This document shows, one piece after another, positions 50,680 to 58,404 of a stretch of DNA of 64,000 bases (position 1 is the first letter of the stretch; every line of letters starts with the position of its first letter). The notes under the pieces were generated by a model, which saw nothing but the letters and a program-made list of their open reading frames with translations, did not search any database and was not told the origin of the DNA. Made by a program: the position numbers and the translations under genes. This DNA comes from Oscillospiraceae bacterium (lineage in GTDB: Bacteria > Bacillota > Clostridia > Oscillospirales > Oscillospiraceae): positions 1 to 64,000 of the forward strand of contig JAFZQE010000066.1 in assembly GCA_017552325.1 (NCBI GenBank), written 5' to 3'.

Positions 50680-51715
50680 TTATGCCTGTGTCAGATAGGC
50701 CAGCAGCAGCTCGTAGGTATTGCGCAGGCCGTCGAGGTGGGTGCGCTCGTAGCCGTGGCTGTTGGCGGTGCCGGGACCGATGGCCGCGTGGCGGACGTCG
50801 TGTCCCGCCAGGACGCTGCCGTCGCCGTCGGTGCCGTAGTACGGGGTGAAGACGTCCATCACGTAGTCCACGCCCGCGTCGATCGCCGCCTGCCGCAGCT
50901 CGTTGGTCATGCCCCAGTGATAGGGGAAACGCGAATCCTTGGCGAAGATCGAGACCTTGCGCTCGTCGGAGTTCTGCTCCGGGCCGGTCGGCGCGATGTC
51001 GATCGCCAGGATGTCCTCCACCTCCTCCGGCAGCCAGGCCGTGCCGTGCCCGATCTCCTCGAAGCAGGCGAAATAGGCCAGCACGCGGCGCGGCAGCGCG
51101 ATTTTTTCCTCCCGCAGCGCTTTGATCGCCGTCAAAAGCACGGCCACGCAGGCCTTGTCGTCGATGAAGCGGGACTTGAGATAGCCGTTGGCGAGCCGGA
51201 ATCGCGGCTCGAGGGCGATCATGTCGCCGGTCTCGATCCCGAGCGCGCACGTCGGCGGCGCTTTTCACGTCCTCGTCCAGCACGACGCAGACGTTCTTGC
51301 GGAAATCCCCCGGCGTCGCGCGCAGCTCCTCCTCGGTCACGTGGATCGAGTTCGGCGTGCGGCAGACCGCGCCGGTATAGACCCGGCCGTCCCGGGTGTG
51401 GACGCGGACGTTCTCGGTCACGCAGTAGAAGGGGTAGAGCCCCCCGACCGGGCAGACGTTCAGTGTGCCGTCGGCGTTGATGTGCCGCACCATCAGCCCG
51501 ATGTCGTCCAGGTGCGCCGTCACGGCGAGCGTGTGCCCCTCGCCGCCGAGCTCCGCGATCAGGCCGCCCTTGTGGGTCAGACGGTAGGGCACGCCCAGCT
51601 CGTCGAGCAGGGCGGCTGCCAGGGTCTGCACCTCCTCGTACTGACCGGTGGTGCTGTCCGCCTCGAGCAGGCGCTCAAAGGTTTTCAGGCAATAGTTCTC
51701 GTCAAAGGCTCTCAT
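50680..51715 (-). pseudogene. M42-family aminopeptidase broken by a frameshift
   Basis: Two overlapping frames make one M42 metallopeptidase of about 345 residues. The N-terminal frame (51715 to about 51245) has TAHLDDIGLMVRH; the second (from 51243 to the TGA at 50680) has FIDDKACVAVLL, FACFEEIGHG, DIAPTG and the final THLDGLRNT. Together these hold the metal and catalytic residues. The break lies in a GCGCGC tract at 51243-51248: one base too many, or two missing. All else is intact, so recent mutation or a sequence error is likely. The start overlaps the MATE stop by 14 nt. Confidence 0.85.
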
Positions 51716-53129
51716 GGCAAGCTTCTCCTTTGTTGACTTGTTTTTCGCAGAGCGGGTTCCAGTTCCCGCGTAAGTAATAGATGGCGAACAGCAGGCACAG
51801 CAGGATGTTGTGCCCGATCATGCAGCCCCAGGCGGCCTCGAGCCCCAGGCCGAGCGGCACCGTGCAGATCCAGGTGCCGAGGATGCGCACGCCCCACATG
51901 CCGATCATGTTGATGATGAAGGGCATTTTCGTCTTGCCCGCGCCCTGCAGCATGCCCTCGAGCGCGATGCTGACGCCGAAGACCGGTTCGGAGCAGGCCA
52001 CCATGCGCAGCACGGTGACGCCGAGGGCGATGACCGCCGCGTCCTTGCTGAACAGGCGCACCAGCGGCGGCGCGAGGACGAAAAGCAGCGCGCCGGAGAC
52101 GAACATCAGCACCGTCTCGAGCAGCAGGATCGTCCGCGCCAGCTTCTTCTGCCGCGGCAGGTCGCGCGCGCCGATCGCGTTGCCGGTCAGGGTCGCGGCG
52201 GCCTGCATCATGCCGAAGCCGGGGATGTAGAAGGCCGACTCGACGGTGTTGGCGATGATGTGCGCCGCGGCGGAAACAGGCCCGAGGGCGTTGATCATCG
52301 CGGCGAAGGCCACATAGCCCAGCGAGGTGCCGAAGCGCTGCAGCATGTTCGGGAAGGAGACGCGCAGGCAGGGCAGAAGCACCGTTTTGTCCGGCTTGAG
52401 CGAGCAGCCGCGCGGCGAAATGACCGGGTGGCGGAAGAAGAGCAGGGTCAGAAGGCCGCCGCCGACCGTATAGGAGACGGCGCTCGCCGCAGCCGCGCCG
52501 ATCACGCCCCAGCCCGCGCCCCAGACGAAGACGCTCCGCCCGAAGAGCACGAGGCTGCGCGGCTCGTAGATCAGCAGGAAGTTCAGCACGACGTTCAGGA
52601 GGTTCACCCCGACGCCGACGCGCATCGGCGTTTTCGTGTCCCCCGCCGCGCGCAGGACCATGCCGAAGATCATTCTGGCCGTGCGGAAGAGCATCGGCAG
52701 ATAGACGATGAAGAAATAACGCGCCGCGGTGTCGCGGATGGCCTCGTCCGCCTGCATCCAGACCGGGACGCGGCGGCTGAGCAGCAGCGTGACCGCGGTG
52801 AACAGGACGCCTAGCGTCAGCGCCGCCAGCACGGACTGCGCCGCCGCCTGCCGCGCCTTTTCCTTCTCCCCCGCGCCGAGATGCTGCGCGATATAGGACA
52901 AAAAGCCCACGCCGAAGGCCATCACCGTGCCGCCGACCAGCCAGTTAACCGTCGAGGTCGATCCGACGGCGGCGGTCGCCTCGGTGCCGAGCGCGCCGAC
53001 CATCGCCGTGTCGATGTACTGCACGGCCGTGTCCACCGCCATTTCGAGCATGGCGGGGCCGGCCAGCGCGAACACCGTCGGCAGCAGGCTCAGATCAAAT
53101 ATCGACTTTTTCCCGCGTAAATCGTCCAT
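51702..53129 (-). CDS. MATE-family efflux transporter
   Basis: A 475-residue exporter with 12 transmembrane helices. Landmarks include PTVFALAGPAMLEMAVDTAV at the start, MQAAATLTGNAIGARD in the second half and the final GMWGVRILGTWIC. MATE proteins export cationic or other drugs with Na+ or H+. The start ATG has a modest upstream context. The tail (KGEACHESL) overlaps the M42 peptidase start, so the two are cotranscribed. Confidence 0.92.
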   Translation of the reverse strand: MDDLRGKKSIFDLSLLPTVFALAGPAMLEMAVDTAVQYIDTAMVGALGTEATAAVGSTSTVNWLVGGTVMAFGVGFLSYIAQHLGAGEKEKARQAAAQSVLAALTLGVLFTAVTLLLSRRVPVWMQADEAIRDTAARYFFIVYLPMLFRTARMIFGMVLRAAGDTKTPMRVGVGVNLLNVVLNFLLIYEPRSLVLFGRSVFVWGAGWGVIGAAAASAVSYTVGGGLLTLLFFRHPVISPRGCSLKPDKTVLLPCLRVSFPNMLQRFGTSLGYVAFAAMINALGPVSAAAHIIANTVESAFYIPGFGMMQAAATLTGNAIGARDLPRQKKLARTILLLETVLMFVSGALLFVLAPPLVRLFSKDAAVIALGVTVLRMVACSEPVFGVSIALEGMLQGAGKTKMPFIINMIGMWGVRILGTWICTVPLGLGLEAAWGCMIGHNILLCLLFAIYYLRGNWNPLCEKQVNKGEACHESL

Positions 53130-53194
53130 AACGGAATGATTTTACCACAAAGCCCGCCGCCCGACAAGCATCCGCCGCGAAAAAAGCGCTTTCT

Positions 53195-53315
53195 CCAAGG
53201 CCCCCTTGTGAAAGGGGGCTGTCTGCGAAGCAGACTGGGGGATTCATTATAACGAAGGTTTTTGAATCCCTCCACCGCGCAAGCGCGGTCCCCCTCCCTT
53301 TCACAAGGGAGGCTT
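53195..53315. repeat. Palindromic intergenic repeat, type A
   Basis: A near-palindromic 121-bp unit: AAGGCCCCCTTGTGAAAGGG at one end and CCCTTTCACAAGGGAGGCTT at the other, with internal hairpins (GTCTGCGAAGCAGAC and CGCGCAAGCGCG). It is of the intergenic repeat class seen widely in gut Clostridia. It lies between the MATE start and the LRR gene. Confidence 0.75.
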
Positions 53316-53468
53316 CCGCGTGCCGCATAGGAGCCCGTGGCCGGGCCCCTGTGCAGCCGATTCCTCACTCCGAATTTCAGACGGACTTGACCTGCCCGGA
53401 AAAGCCTTGTATATTATTTGTGGCAATAAAAGTAAATTCGTCAAGTGAAACCAAGGGAGGAAACGCGA

Positions 53469-55166
53469 ATGAAACGCCTGCTTGCCCTGCTGCTGTGCCT
53501 TGTGACGGCCATGTCGCTGATCCCGGCGGCCGCTGCCGAGGACATCGGGATCGTCGAGGCCGAAGAAGAGCCCATCACGATCGTCGAGGGGGAGGAACCG
53601 ACAGAAGAGGCGTCCGAAGTGCCCAACGCCGGCGTCGCCATCAACAGCAGCAACTTCCCGGATGAGGTCTTCCGCGCCTATGTATCGGACTTTTTTGACT
53701 TTGACGAGGACGGCAGGCTCGACGCTGCCGAGCTCAAAGATGCGACGGAAATCGAGCTGCCCCGCCAGGGCGTCAGCTCTCTGAAGGGTGTGGAAAAGCT
53801 GCGCTTCCTGACGGAGCTCGACTGCTCCTGGAACAACCTGACGGAGCTGGATCTGAGCAAGAACACGGCCCTGACCGTACTATACTGCGCCCATAACGAG
53901 CTGACGGCGCTGGATGTAAGCAGCAACACCGCGCTGACGGAGCTCAACTGCAGCTACAATCAGCTGACGGCGCTGGACGTGACTCAAAACGCCGCGCTGA
54001 GCGTGCTCATCTGCGGCTATAATCAGCTGACGGCGCTGGACGTCAGCTGCAACCCGGAGCTGAAATCGCTTGACTGCTGGAGCAACAGGCTGACAAAGCT
54101 GAATGTGAGCAAGAATCCCCTTCTGCTTTCGCTCGACTGCTCCTGGAACCGTCTGACGAAGCTGAACCTGAGCAAAAACACGGCTTTGACTGCGTTCTTT
54201 TGCTATGAAAACCGGCTGACGGCGCTGGATCTGAGTCACAACACCGCCCTGCGGGTGTTCTGGTGCTACAACAATCAACTGACAGAACTGGATCTGAGCC
54301 GCAACACCGCGCTGGCGGAGCTCAACTGCGGCGGGAATCAGCTGACGGCGCTGGACGTCAGCTGCATGCCGGATCTTCAGTATCTCTGGGTCTGGGGCAA
54401 CCTCCTGAGCGCGATCGACCTGAGCCGCAATACCGCGCTGGTCGGCTTCTATTGCGAGTCCAACCAGCTGGCGGAACTGGATCTGAGCAGCAGTCCCTCT
54501 CTGAAAGAGCTGCGCTGCCTCTTCAACCCGCTCAAGAAGGTCTATATCCATCAGGACGCGCAGCTTGTCTCGGTGGAGACGGACGAAGGCGTGGAGATCG
54601 TACGCGTCGCGCTTACCAGGCCCGAAGTCACGACCCAGCCGAAGAGCCGGAGCGCCGGGGAGGGCGATACCGTCAAGTTTACGGTCAAGGCTACAGGCGG
54701 AAGCCTGAGCTACCAGTGGTATTACCGCAGGAGCGCGGACGACGGCTGGAAAAAGTGTACCGGCGACGACGCGGCGACCGCGACCCTGCGCATCGAAGCG
54801 AAAGCCTACCGCAGCGGCTATCAATATCGCTGCAAAATCTCGAACAGCGCGGGATATAAATACAGCGCCGCGGCGACGCTGACCGTGCTGACGAAGCCGC
54901 GCATCACGACCCAGCCGGACAGCAGGATCGTCTCGAAGGGCACGACGGTCCAGTTCACCGTCAAGGCGACGGGCGCGACGGGTTATCAGTGGTACTACCG
55001 CAGGAGCGCGGACGACAGCTGGAAAAAGTGCACCGTCACCGGCTATAACACTGCGACCCTGACCGTTGAGGCGAAATCCTACCGCAACGGCTATCAGTAC
55101 CGCTGCAAGGTCTCGAACGCGGTCGGGTACAGGTACAGCTCCGCCGCGACGCTGACGGTGAAGTAG
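53469..55166 (+). CDS. Secreted leucine-rich-repeat protein with cysteine ladder and two Ig-like domains
   Basis: A 565-residue secreted protein: signal peptide (about 1-25), acidic spacer, EF-hand-like calcium segment FDEDGRLDAAEL (about 80-91), about 12 LRRs of 21 residues (about 112-375) with consensus LxCxxNxLTxLDLSxNxxL, then two Ig-like domains (about 385-480 and 482-565), each with YQWYYRRSADD and YQYRCK. There is no sortase or anchor signal. ATG 53469 follows GGGAGG. A role in binding host or bacterial surfaces is possible. Ends in TAG that starts a heptamer repeat. Confidence 0.8.
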   Translation: MKRLLALLLCLVTAMSLIPAAAAEDIGIVEAEEEPITIVEGEEPTEEASEVPNAGVAINSSNFPDEVFRAYVSDFFDFDEDGRLDAAELKDATEIELPRQGVSSLKGVEKLRFLTELDCSWNNLTELDLSKNTALTVLYCAHNELTALDVSSNTALTELNCSYNQLTALDVTQNAALSVLICGYNQLTALDVSCNPELKSLDCWSNRLTKLNVSKNPLLLSLDCSWNRLTKLNLSKNTALTAFFCYENRLTALDLSHNTALRVFWCYNNQLTELDLSRNTALAELNCGGNQLTALDVSCMPDLQYLWVWGNLLSAIDLSRNTALVGFYCESNQLAELDLSSSPSLKELRCLFNPLKKVYIHQDAQLVSVETDEGVEIVRVALTRPEVTTQPKSRSAGEGDTVKFTVKATGGSLSYQWYYRRSADDGWKKCTGDDAATATLRIEAKAYRSGYQYRCKISNSAGYKYSAAATLTVLTKPRITTQPDSRIVSKGTTVQFTVKATGATGYQWYYRRSADDSWKKCTVTGYNTATLTVEAKSYRNGYQYRCKVSNAVGYRYSSAATLTVK

Positions 55167-55201
55167 TTTTTAGTTTGTAGTTTTTAGTTTATAGAAGAAA
55201 G

Positions 55202-55229
55202 GCCGCCCGGGAGAGATCTCCCGGGCGGC
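55202..55229 (+). terminator. Terminator of the LRR gene
   Basis: GCCGCCCGGGAGA pairs with TCTCCCGGGCGGC around GA, followed by TTCCTTTT. Confidence 0.75.
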
Positions 55230-55292
55230 TTCCTTTTAAAGGGCCCCTTGCCTGAAGGGGGCTTTGGGGAGGGGCAAGCCCCTCCCCTGCGC

Positions 55293-55359
55293 TGTCATTC
55301 TGAGGAGCACAGCGACGAAGAATCTTATGAAAAGATCCTTCGCTTCGCTCAGGATGACA
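55293..55359. repeat. Palindromic intergenic repeat, type B
   Basis: TGTCATTCTGAG at the start and CTCAGGATGACA at the end pair with one mismatch; inside are AAGATCCTTCGCTTCGC and AGCGACGAAGAATCTT halves. A frequent repeat class in Clostridia genomes. Confidence 0.7.
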
Positions 55360-55470
55360 AATAACGCGGCCGGCAGATTGCCGCCCCTACGCATACAGGG
55401 ACAGTCCCGTTTCCCGTAGGGGCGGGGCTTGCCCCGCCCGAAAAAACACTTCTCATGGCCAAACATACGA

Positions 55471-55506
55471 AAAACCCCGCGCGTTCGGATGAACGGGCGG
55501 GGTTTT
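55471..55506 (-). terminator. Terminator of rplJ-rplL
   Basis: AAAACCCCGC pairs with GCGGGGTTTT around a 16-nt centre that can pair further (CGTTC/GAACG), with a T-rich end on the minus strand. Confidence 0.75.
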
Positions 55507-55532
55507 CGGTTTTTTCGGTGATCGACGCTCTC

Positions 55533-55904
55533 TTACTTGAGCTCGACAGTGGCGCCAACGGCCTCGAGCTTCGCCTTGAGGGCTTCGCCGTCTTCCTTGG
55601 AAACGGCTTCCTTGATCTTGGCGGGCACGCCTTCGACCAGAGCCTTGGCGTCGGCCAGGCCCAGACCGGTGATGGCGCGGACTTCCTTGATGACCTTGAT
55701 CTTCTCAGCGCCGAAGCTGGTCATGACGACGTCGAACTCGGTCTGCTCCTCGACAACGGGAGCATCGGCGGCGACGGCGGGACCGGCGGCGACAGCGGCG
55801 GCGGAAACACCGAAGGTGTCTTCCAGCGCATGGACGAGCTCGCTGAGCTCAAGAACGGTGAGACCCTTGATGGACTCGATCAGGGCAGCGATTTTTTCAG
55901 TCAT
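55533..55904 (-). CDS. rplL: 50S ribosomal protein L7/L12
   Basis: A 123-residue L7/L12 stalk protein. N-terminal dimerization helices ([20 protein letters not shown]), an Ala/Val-rich hinge (about 38-52) and the C-terminal domain with [20 protein letters not shown] for elongation-factor contact. ATG 55904 has GGAGG upstream; a longer frame adds MEEIT without support. Follows rplJ by 36 nt in the usual order. Confidence 0.97.
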   Translation of the reverse strand: MTEKIAALIESIKGLTVLELSELVHALEDTFGVSAAAVAAGPAVAADAPVVEEQTEFDVVMTSFGAEKIKVIKEVRAITGLGLADAKALVEGVPAKIKEAVSKEDGEALKAKLEAVGATVELK

Positions 55905-55940
55905 TGTAATTTCCTCCATTAAAATCTTTGTTTGCTGCGA

Positions 55941-56474
55941 TCATTCCGCAGCTTCGGCAGCGGGAGCTTCGACGGAGCCGCCCTTCTGCTCGAGGATCTG
56001 GCCGAGGCAGACGGCCAGGCCGGTGATGGGTGCGATCATGGTGCCCAGCACCTTCGCGTACAGCGTGTCCTTGCTCTTGAGCTCGGTCATCTCGGCGATC
56101 TCATTCTCATTGAGGATCTGGCCCTCCATGAAGGCGGCCTTGATGTTGAAGCGCTCGTTGAGCTTCTTGCTGTAGTCAGTAAGGATACTGAAAGGAGCGA
56201 TGGGGTCATTCTCGGCGGTGGCCAGAGAGGTGGTGCCGTTGAGGACGTCGTCAAGACCGCTCATCCCCAGCTTGTCCAGAGCCTTTCTGGTCAGGGTGTT
56301 CTTGACGACCGTGTAGTTCACACCGTTCTGACGCAGCTGCGTGCGCAGCTCGGTATCCTCGGCTACGGTGATGCCCTTGTAGTCGATCAGGATGCCGGAA
56401 CCCGCCTTCTGGATGCGCTCGGCCAGTGCTTCGACGATCGCCTGCTTTTCGCTAAGAACCTTTGCGTTCGGCAT
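55941..56474 (-). CDS. rplJ: 50S ribosomal protein L10
   Basis: A 177-residue L10. KQAIVEALAERIQKAGSGIL at the start, NYTVVKNTLTRKALD and the C-terminal helical part for L7/L12 dimers (ALAVCLGQILEQK-type). ATG 56474 follows GGAGGTGAAAA. Upstream lies an L10 leader that folds for autogenous control by the L10-L7/L12 complex. Confidence 0.97.
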   Translation of the reverse strand: MPNAKVLSEKQAIVEALAERIQKAGSGILIDYKGITVAEDTELRTQLRQNGVNYTVVKNTLTRKALDKLGMSGLDDVLNGTTSLATAENDPIAPFSILTDYSKKLNERFNIKAAFMEGQILNENEIAEMTELKSKDTLYAKVLGTMIAPITGLAVCLGQILEQKGGSVEAPAAEAAE

Positions 56475-56630
56475 GTGTGATTTTTCACCTCCACACAGAT
56501 GATTCACGCCCATAAAGAAAACCCTTGCGGCATAAAGACGCAAGGGCACAAAAACAATCAATTCCAAGAAGATGTTGTTGATGTCCTCGGCAGGATTTAC
56601 GGCTTTCGCCACCTGCTGTCTTTGGAGCGC
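56475..56630 (-). ncRNA. L10 leader (ribosomal protein autoregulatory RNA)
   Basis: The mRNA leader between the promoter and rplJ has the GACAGCAGGTGGC and TAAATCCTGCCGAGG arms (plus 56587-56622) that form the L10-binding structure. A CCCTTGCG/CGCAAGGG hairpin (plus 56523-56548) lies nearer the start and can act as attenuator. Pattern recognized from the known L10 leader family of Firmicutes. Confidence 0.85.
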
Positions 56631-56636
56631 TCAACT

Positions 56637-56665
56637 AATATAGCCGATAAGACGCGGCTTGTCAA
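56637..56665 (-). promoter_or_regulatory. Promoter of rplJ-rplL
   Basis: On the minus strand TTGACA (plus 56660-56665), a 17-nt spacer and TATATT (plus 56637-56642). The -35 box overlaps the end of the folate-transporter gene. Confidence 0.7.
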
Positions 56666-57261
56666 GGATTTTTTTCGCTTTTTTCAGAGCTTTTTTCACG
56701 GAAGAGGCGCAGCAGCGCGGGAGAGGCCTGCAGAACGCAGATCACGGCCGTTTGGACGGCTGTCATGATGAAAAACTGCGGCACGCGCGCGGCCAGCAGC
56801 GTCTTCATGTTCGTCAGCTCCAGGAAGCGGGCGAAGTCAGCGCCGCGCAGCTCCTGCGGGGAGGAGCGGAAAAAGACCGCGATCAGCAGCGTGTTGAGCG
56901 CGAGCGTCACGAAAAAGCTGTTCGTCAGCGCGGCGAGGAAGGCGCGCAGCCACTTCCCCTCCCTCCGGTACAGGAAGAGGCCGAAGATCAGGCCCGTCAG
57001 CGCGGCGGTCAGCGTAAAGCCCGGGAAATAGGCCCCGGTGGGGAACATCAGCGCGCCGATCAGGTCGCCGAGTCCGGCGGTCAGCGCCGCCCAGAGCGGC
57101 CCGTACAGCATCGCCGACACCGCGACGGCCGTAAAGCCGAGGCCGATCTTCATCAGCGGCGTGTTGATCGCCAGTACGCGCGTGAACACCACGTCCAGCG
57201 CGATCAGCAGCGCCGAGACGGTCAGCTGCCGCAGCGTGATCTTATTTTTCTGTTCGGACAT
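56662..57261 (-). CDS. folT: Folate ECF transporter S component (FolT-like)
   Basis: A 199-residue membrane protein with about six helices. The N-terminal TVSALLIALDVVFTRVLAIN and the GFTAVAVSAMLYGPLWAALT and ALMFPTGAYFPGFTLTAALT segments fit ECF transporter S components of the folate/queuosine type. A THF riboswitch precedes the start, which points to folate. ATG 57261 follows GGAGG. The energy-coupling genes (EcfA, EcfT) are elsewhere. Confidence 0.85.
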   Translation of the reverse strand: MSEQKNKITLRQLTVSALLIALDVVFTRVLAINTPLMKIGLGFTAVAVSAMLYGPLWAALTAGLGDLIGALMFPTGAYFPGFTLTAALTGLIFGLFLYRREGKWLRAFLAALTNSFFVTLALNTLLIAVFFRSSPQELRGADFARFLELTNMKTLLAARVPQFFIMTAVQTAVICVLQASPALLRLFREKSSEKSEKNP

Positions 57262-57313
57262 AAGAAAAACCTCCTCTCCACGGTCGCGGAAAAGAGGTCG
57301 CCAGTTCCGTGAC

Positions 57314-57406
57314 AGCGGACGCGGGAATCCATCGCGGTACTTTCGTACCTTCGTCCGGCGGCGACATCCCATCTGCCGGCACTTGACGCGGTTTCCCTAC
57401 TCTGTC
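57314..57406 (-). promoter_or_regulatory. THF riboswitch
   Basis: On the minus strand the leader contains GAGTAG, GCGTCAAGTGCC, GGGATGTCGCC, GGACGAAGG and CGCGATGGATTCCCGCGTCC in the order of the tetrahydrofolate riboswitch. It lies between the promoter at 57422-57450 and the folT start, so bound THF would lower expression. Confidence 0.88.
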
Positions 57407-57421
57407 GATTTGCTTGCGCCC

Positions 57422-57450
57422 AATATAGCACAGCGCCGCGCGCATTACAA
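57422..57450 (-). promoter_or_regulatory. Promoter of the riboswitch-folT gene
   Basis: On the minus strand TTGTAA (plus 57445-57450), a 17-nt spacer and TATATT (plus 57422-57427), extended TGC. Confidence 0.65.
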
Positions 57451-57486
57451 GAGCCCGCGCAGGTTTTTCCGCGAGGACGCGCCTCT

Positions 57487-57516
57487 GCATGAAATTTCCC
57501 GCCGCGGGAAATACTA
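57487..57516 (+). promoter_or_regulatory. Candidate forespore (sigma-G/sigma-F-type) promoter of sigG
   Basis: GCATG (57487-57491), an 18-nt spacer and AATACTA (57510-57516) resemble the sigma-G consensus (GHATR and CATnnTA, one mismatch). This would be positive autoregulation, as known for sigG. Confidence 0.5.
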
Positions 57517-57545
57517 ACTCCACGCTTGTTTTCGGGGGTGGAGTT
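57516..57545 (+). other. Hairpin overlapping the sigG ribosome binding site
   Basis: AACTCCAC (57516-57523) pairs with GTGGAGTT (57538-57545) around a 14-nt loop. The GGGGGTGG binding site lies in the loop and the right arm, and a T-run follows directly before the ATG. Confidence 0.6.
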
Positions 57546-57550
57546 TTTTC

Positions 57551-58327
57551 ATGCAGGGAAAGGTCGAGATCTGCGGGGTCAACACGGCCAAGCTGCCGGT
57601 GCTGAAGGCGGCCGAGACGCGCGCGCTGATGGAGAAGGCGCAGGCCGGCGACCCGGCCGCCCGCGACGAGCTGATCGCGGGCAATCTCCGGCTGGTGCTC
57701 TCGGTCGTGCAGAAGTTCGCCGGGCGCGGCGAGAGCATGGACGACCTGTTCCAGGTCGGCTGCATCGGCCTCATCAAGGCCATCGACGCCTTCGACCTGA
57801 GCCAGAACGTGCAGTTTTCCACCTACGGCGTGCCGATGATCGCCGGGGAGCTGCGGCGCTTTCTGCGCGACCACAGCGCGCTGCGCGTCAGCCGCTCGAT
57901 GCGCGACACCGCCTACCGGGTGCTGCAGGCCAAGGAGAAGCTGACCGCCCGCGACGGCCGGGAGCCCAGCGTCGAGCAGCTCGCCGCGGAGCTCGGCATC
58001 CCGCGGCAGGAGGTCGTGTTCGCGATGGACGCGGTCTGCGAGCCGGTGAGCCTTTACGAGCCGGTCTTCAGCGACGGCGGCGAGACCACAACCGTGATGG
58101 ATCAGATCGGCGACCCGCGCAACACCGACGAGCACTGGCTGGAGCAGATCGCCCTGGCCGACGCGATGCGCCGCCTGACGCCGCGCGAAAAGCGCATCCT
58201 CGCGCTGCGCTTCTACGACGGGCGCACGCAGGTGGAGGTCGCCCGCGAGCTGGGCATCTCCCAGGCGCAGGTCTCGCGCCTCGAAAAGACCGCCATCGGA
58301 CAGATCAAGAAGAATATGAGTTCTTAG
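57551..58327 (+). CDS. sigG: RNA polymerase sporulation sigma factor SigG
   Basis: A 258-residue sigma-70 protein. KVEICGVNTAKLPVLKAAET is the SigG signature opening. Sigma-2 region NLRLVLSVVQKFAGRGESMD and DDLFQVGCIGLIKAID, region 3 and region 4 (QVEVARELGISQAQVSRLEK) follow. SigG controls late forespore genes, so the organism can form endospores or descends from spore formers. No spoIIGA or sigE is upstream, unlike the common arrangement. Ends in TAG that starts a repeat, then a bidirectional terminator. Confidence 0.95.
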   Translation: MQGKVEICGVNTAKLPVLKAAETRALMEKAQAGDPAARDELIAGNLRLVLSVVQKFAGRGESMDDLFQVGCIGLIKAIDAFDLSQNVQFSTYGVPMIAGELRRFLRDHSALRVSRSMRDTAYRVLQAKEKLTARDGREPSVEQLAAELGIPRQEVVFAMDAVCEPVSLYEPVFSDGGETTTVMDQIGDPRNTDEHWLEQIALADAMRRLTPREKRILALRFYDGRTQVEVARELGISQAQVSRLEKTAIGQIKKNMSS

Positions 58328-58357
58328 TGCGCAGTGCTTAGTGCTTAGATAGTAACG

Positions 58358-58388
58358 AATGCCCCGGAAACCAGGTTTCCGGGGCATT
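58358..58388. terminator. Bidirectional terminator
   Basis: AATGCCCCGGAAACC pairs with GGTTTCCGGGGCATT around A. Between sigG (+) and dapF (-). Confidence 0.8.
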
Positions 58389-58404
58389 TACTATAAACTG
58401 AAAA

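Larger units (their letters stand above)
55167..55532. other. Gene-free stretch filled with repeats and terminators
   Basis: Contains TAGTTTT heptamer repeats (55164-55195), the LRR-gene terminator (55202-55229), a GGGCCCC-type repeat (about 55240-55290), a TGTCATTCTGAG palindromic repeat (55293-55359), a GGGCGG/GCCGCCCC-type repeat (55365-55440) and the rplJ-rplL terminator (55471-55506). No gene. Confidence 0.7.

Noticed and set aside
53800..54500. Regular 63-bp tandem repeats that could suggest a CRISPR array
   Set aside because: They are in frame and encode 21-residue leucine-rich repeats; there are no unique spacers and no cas genes.
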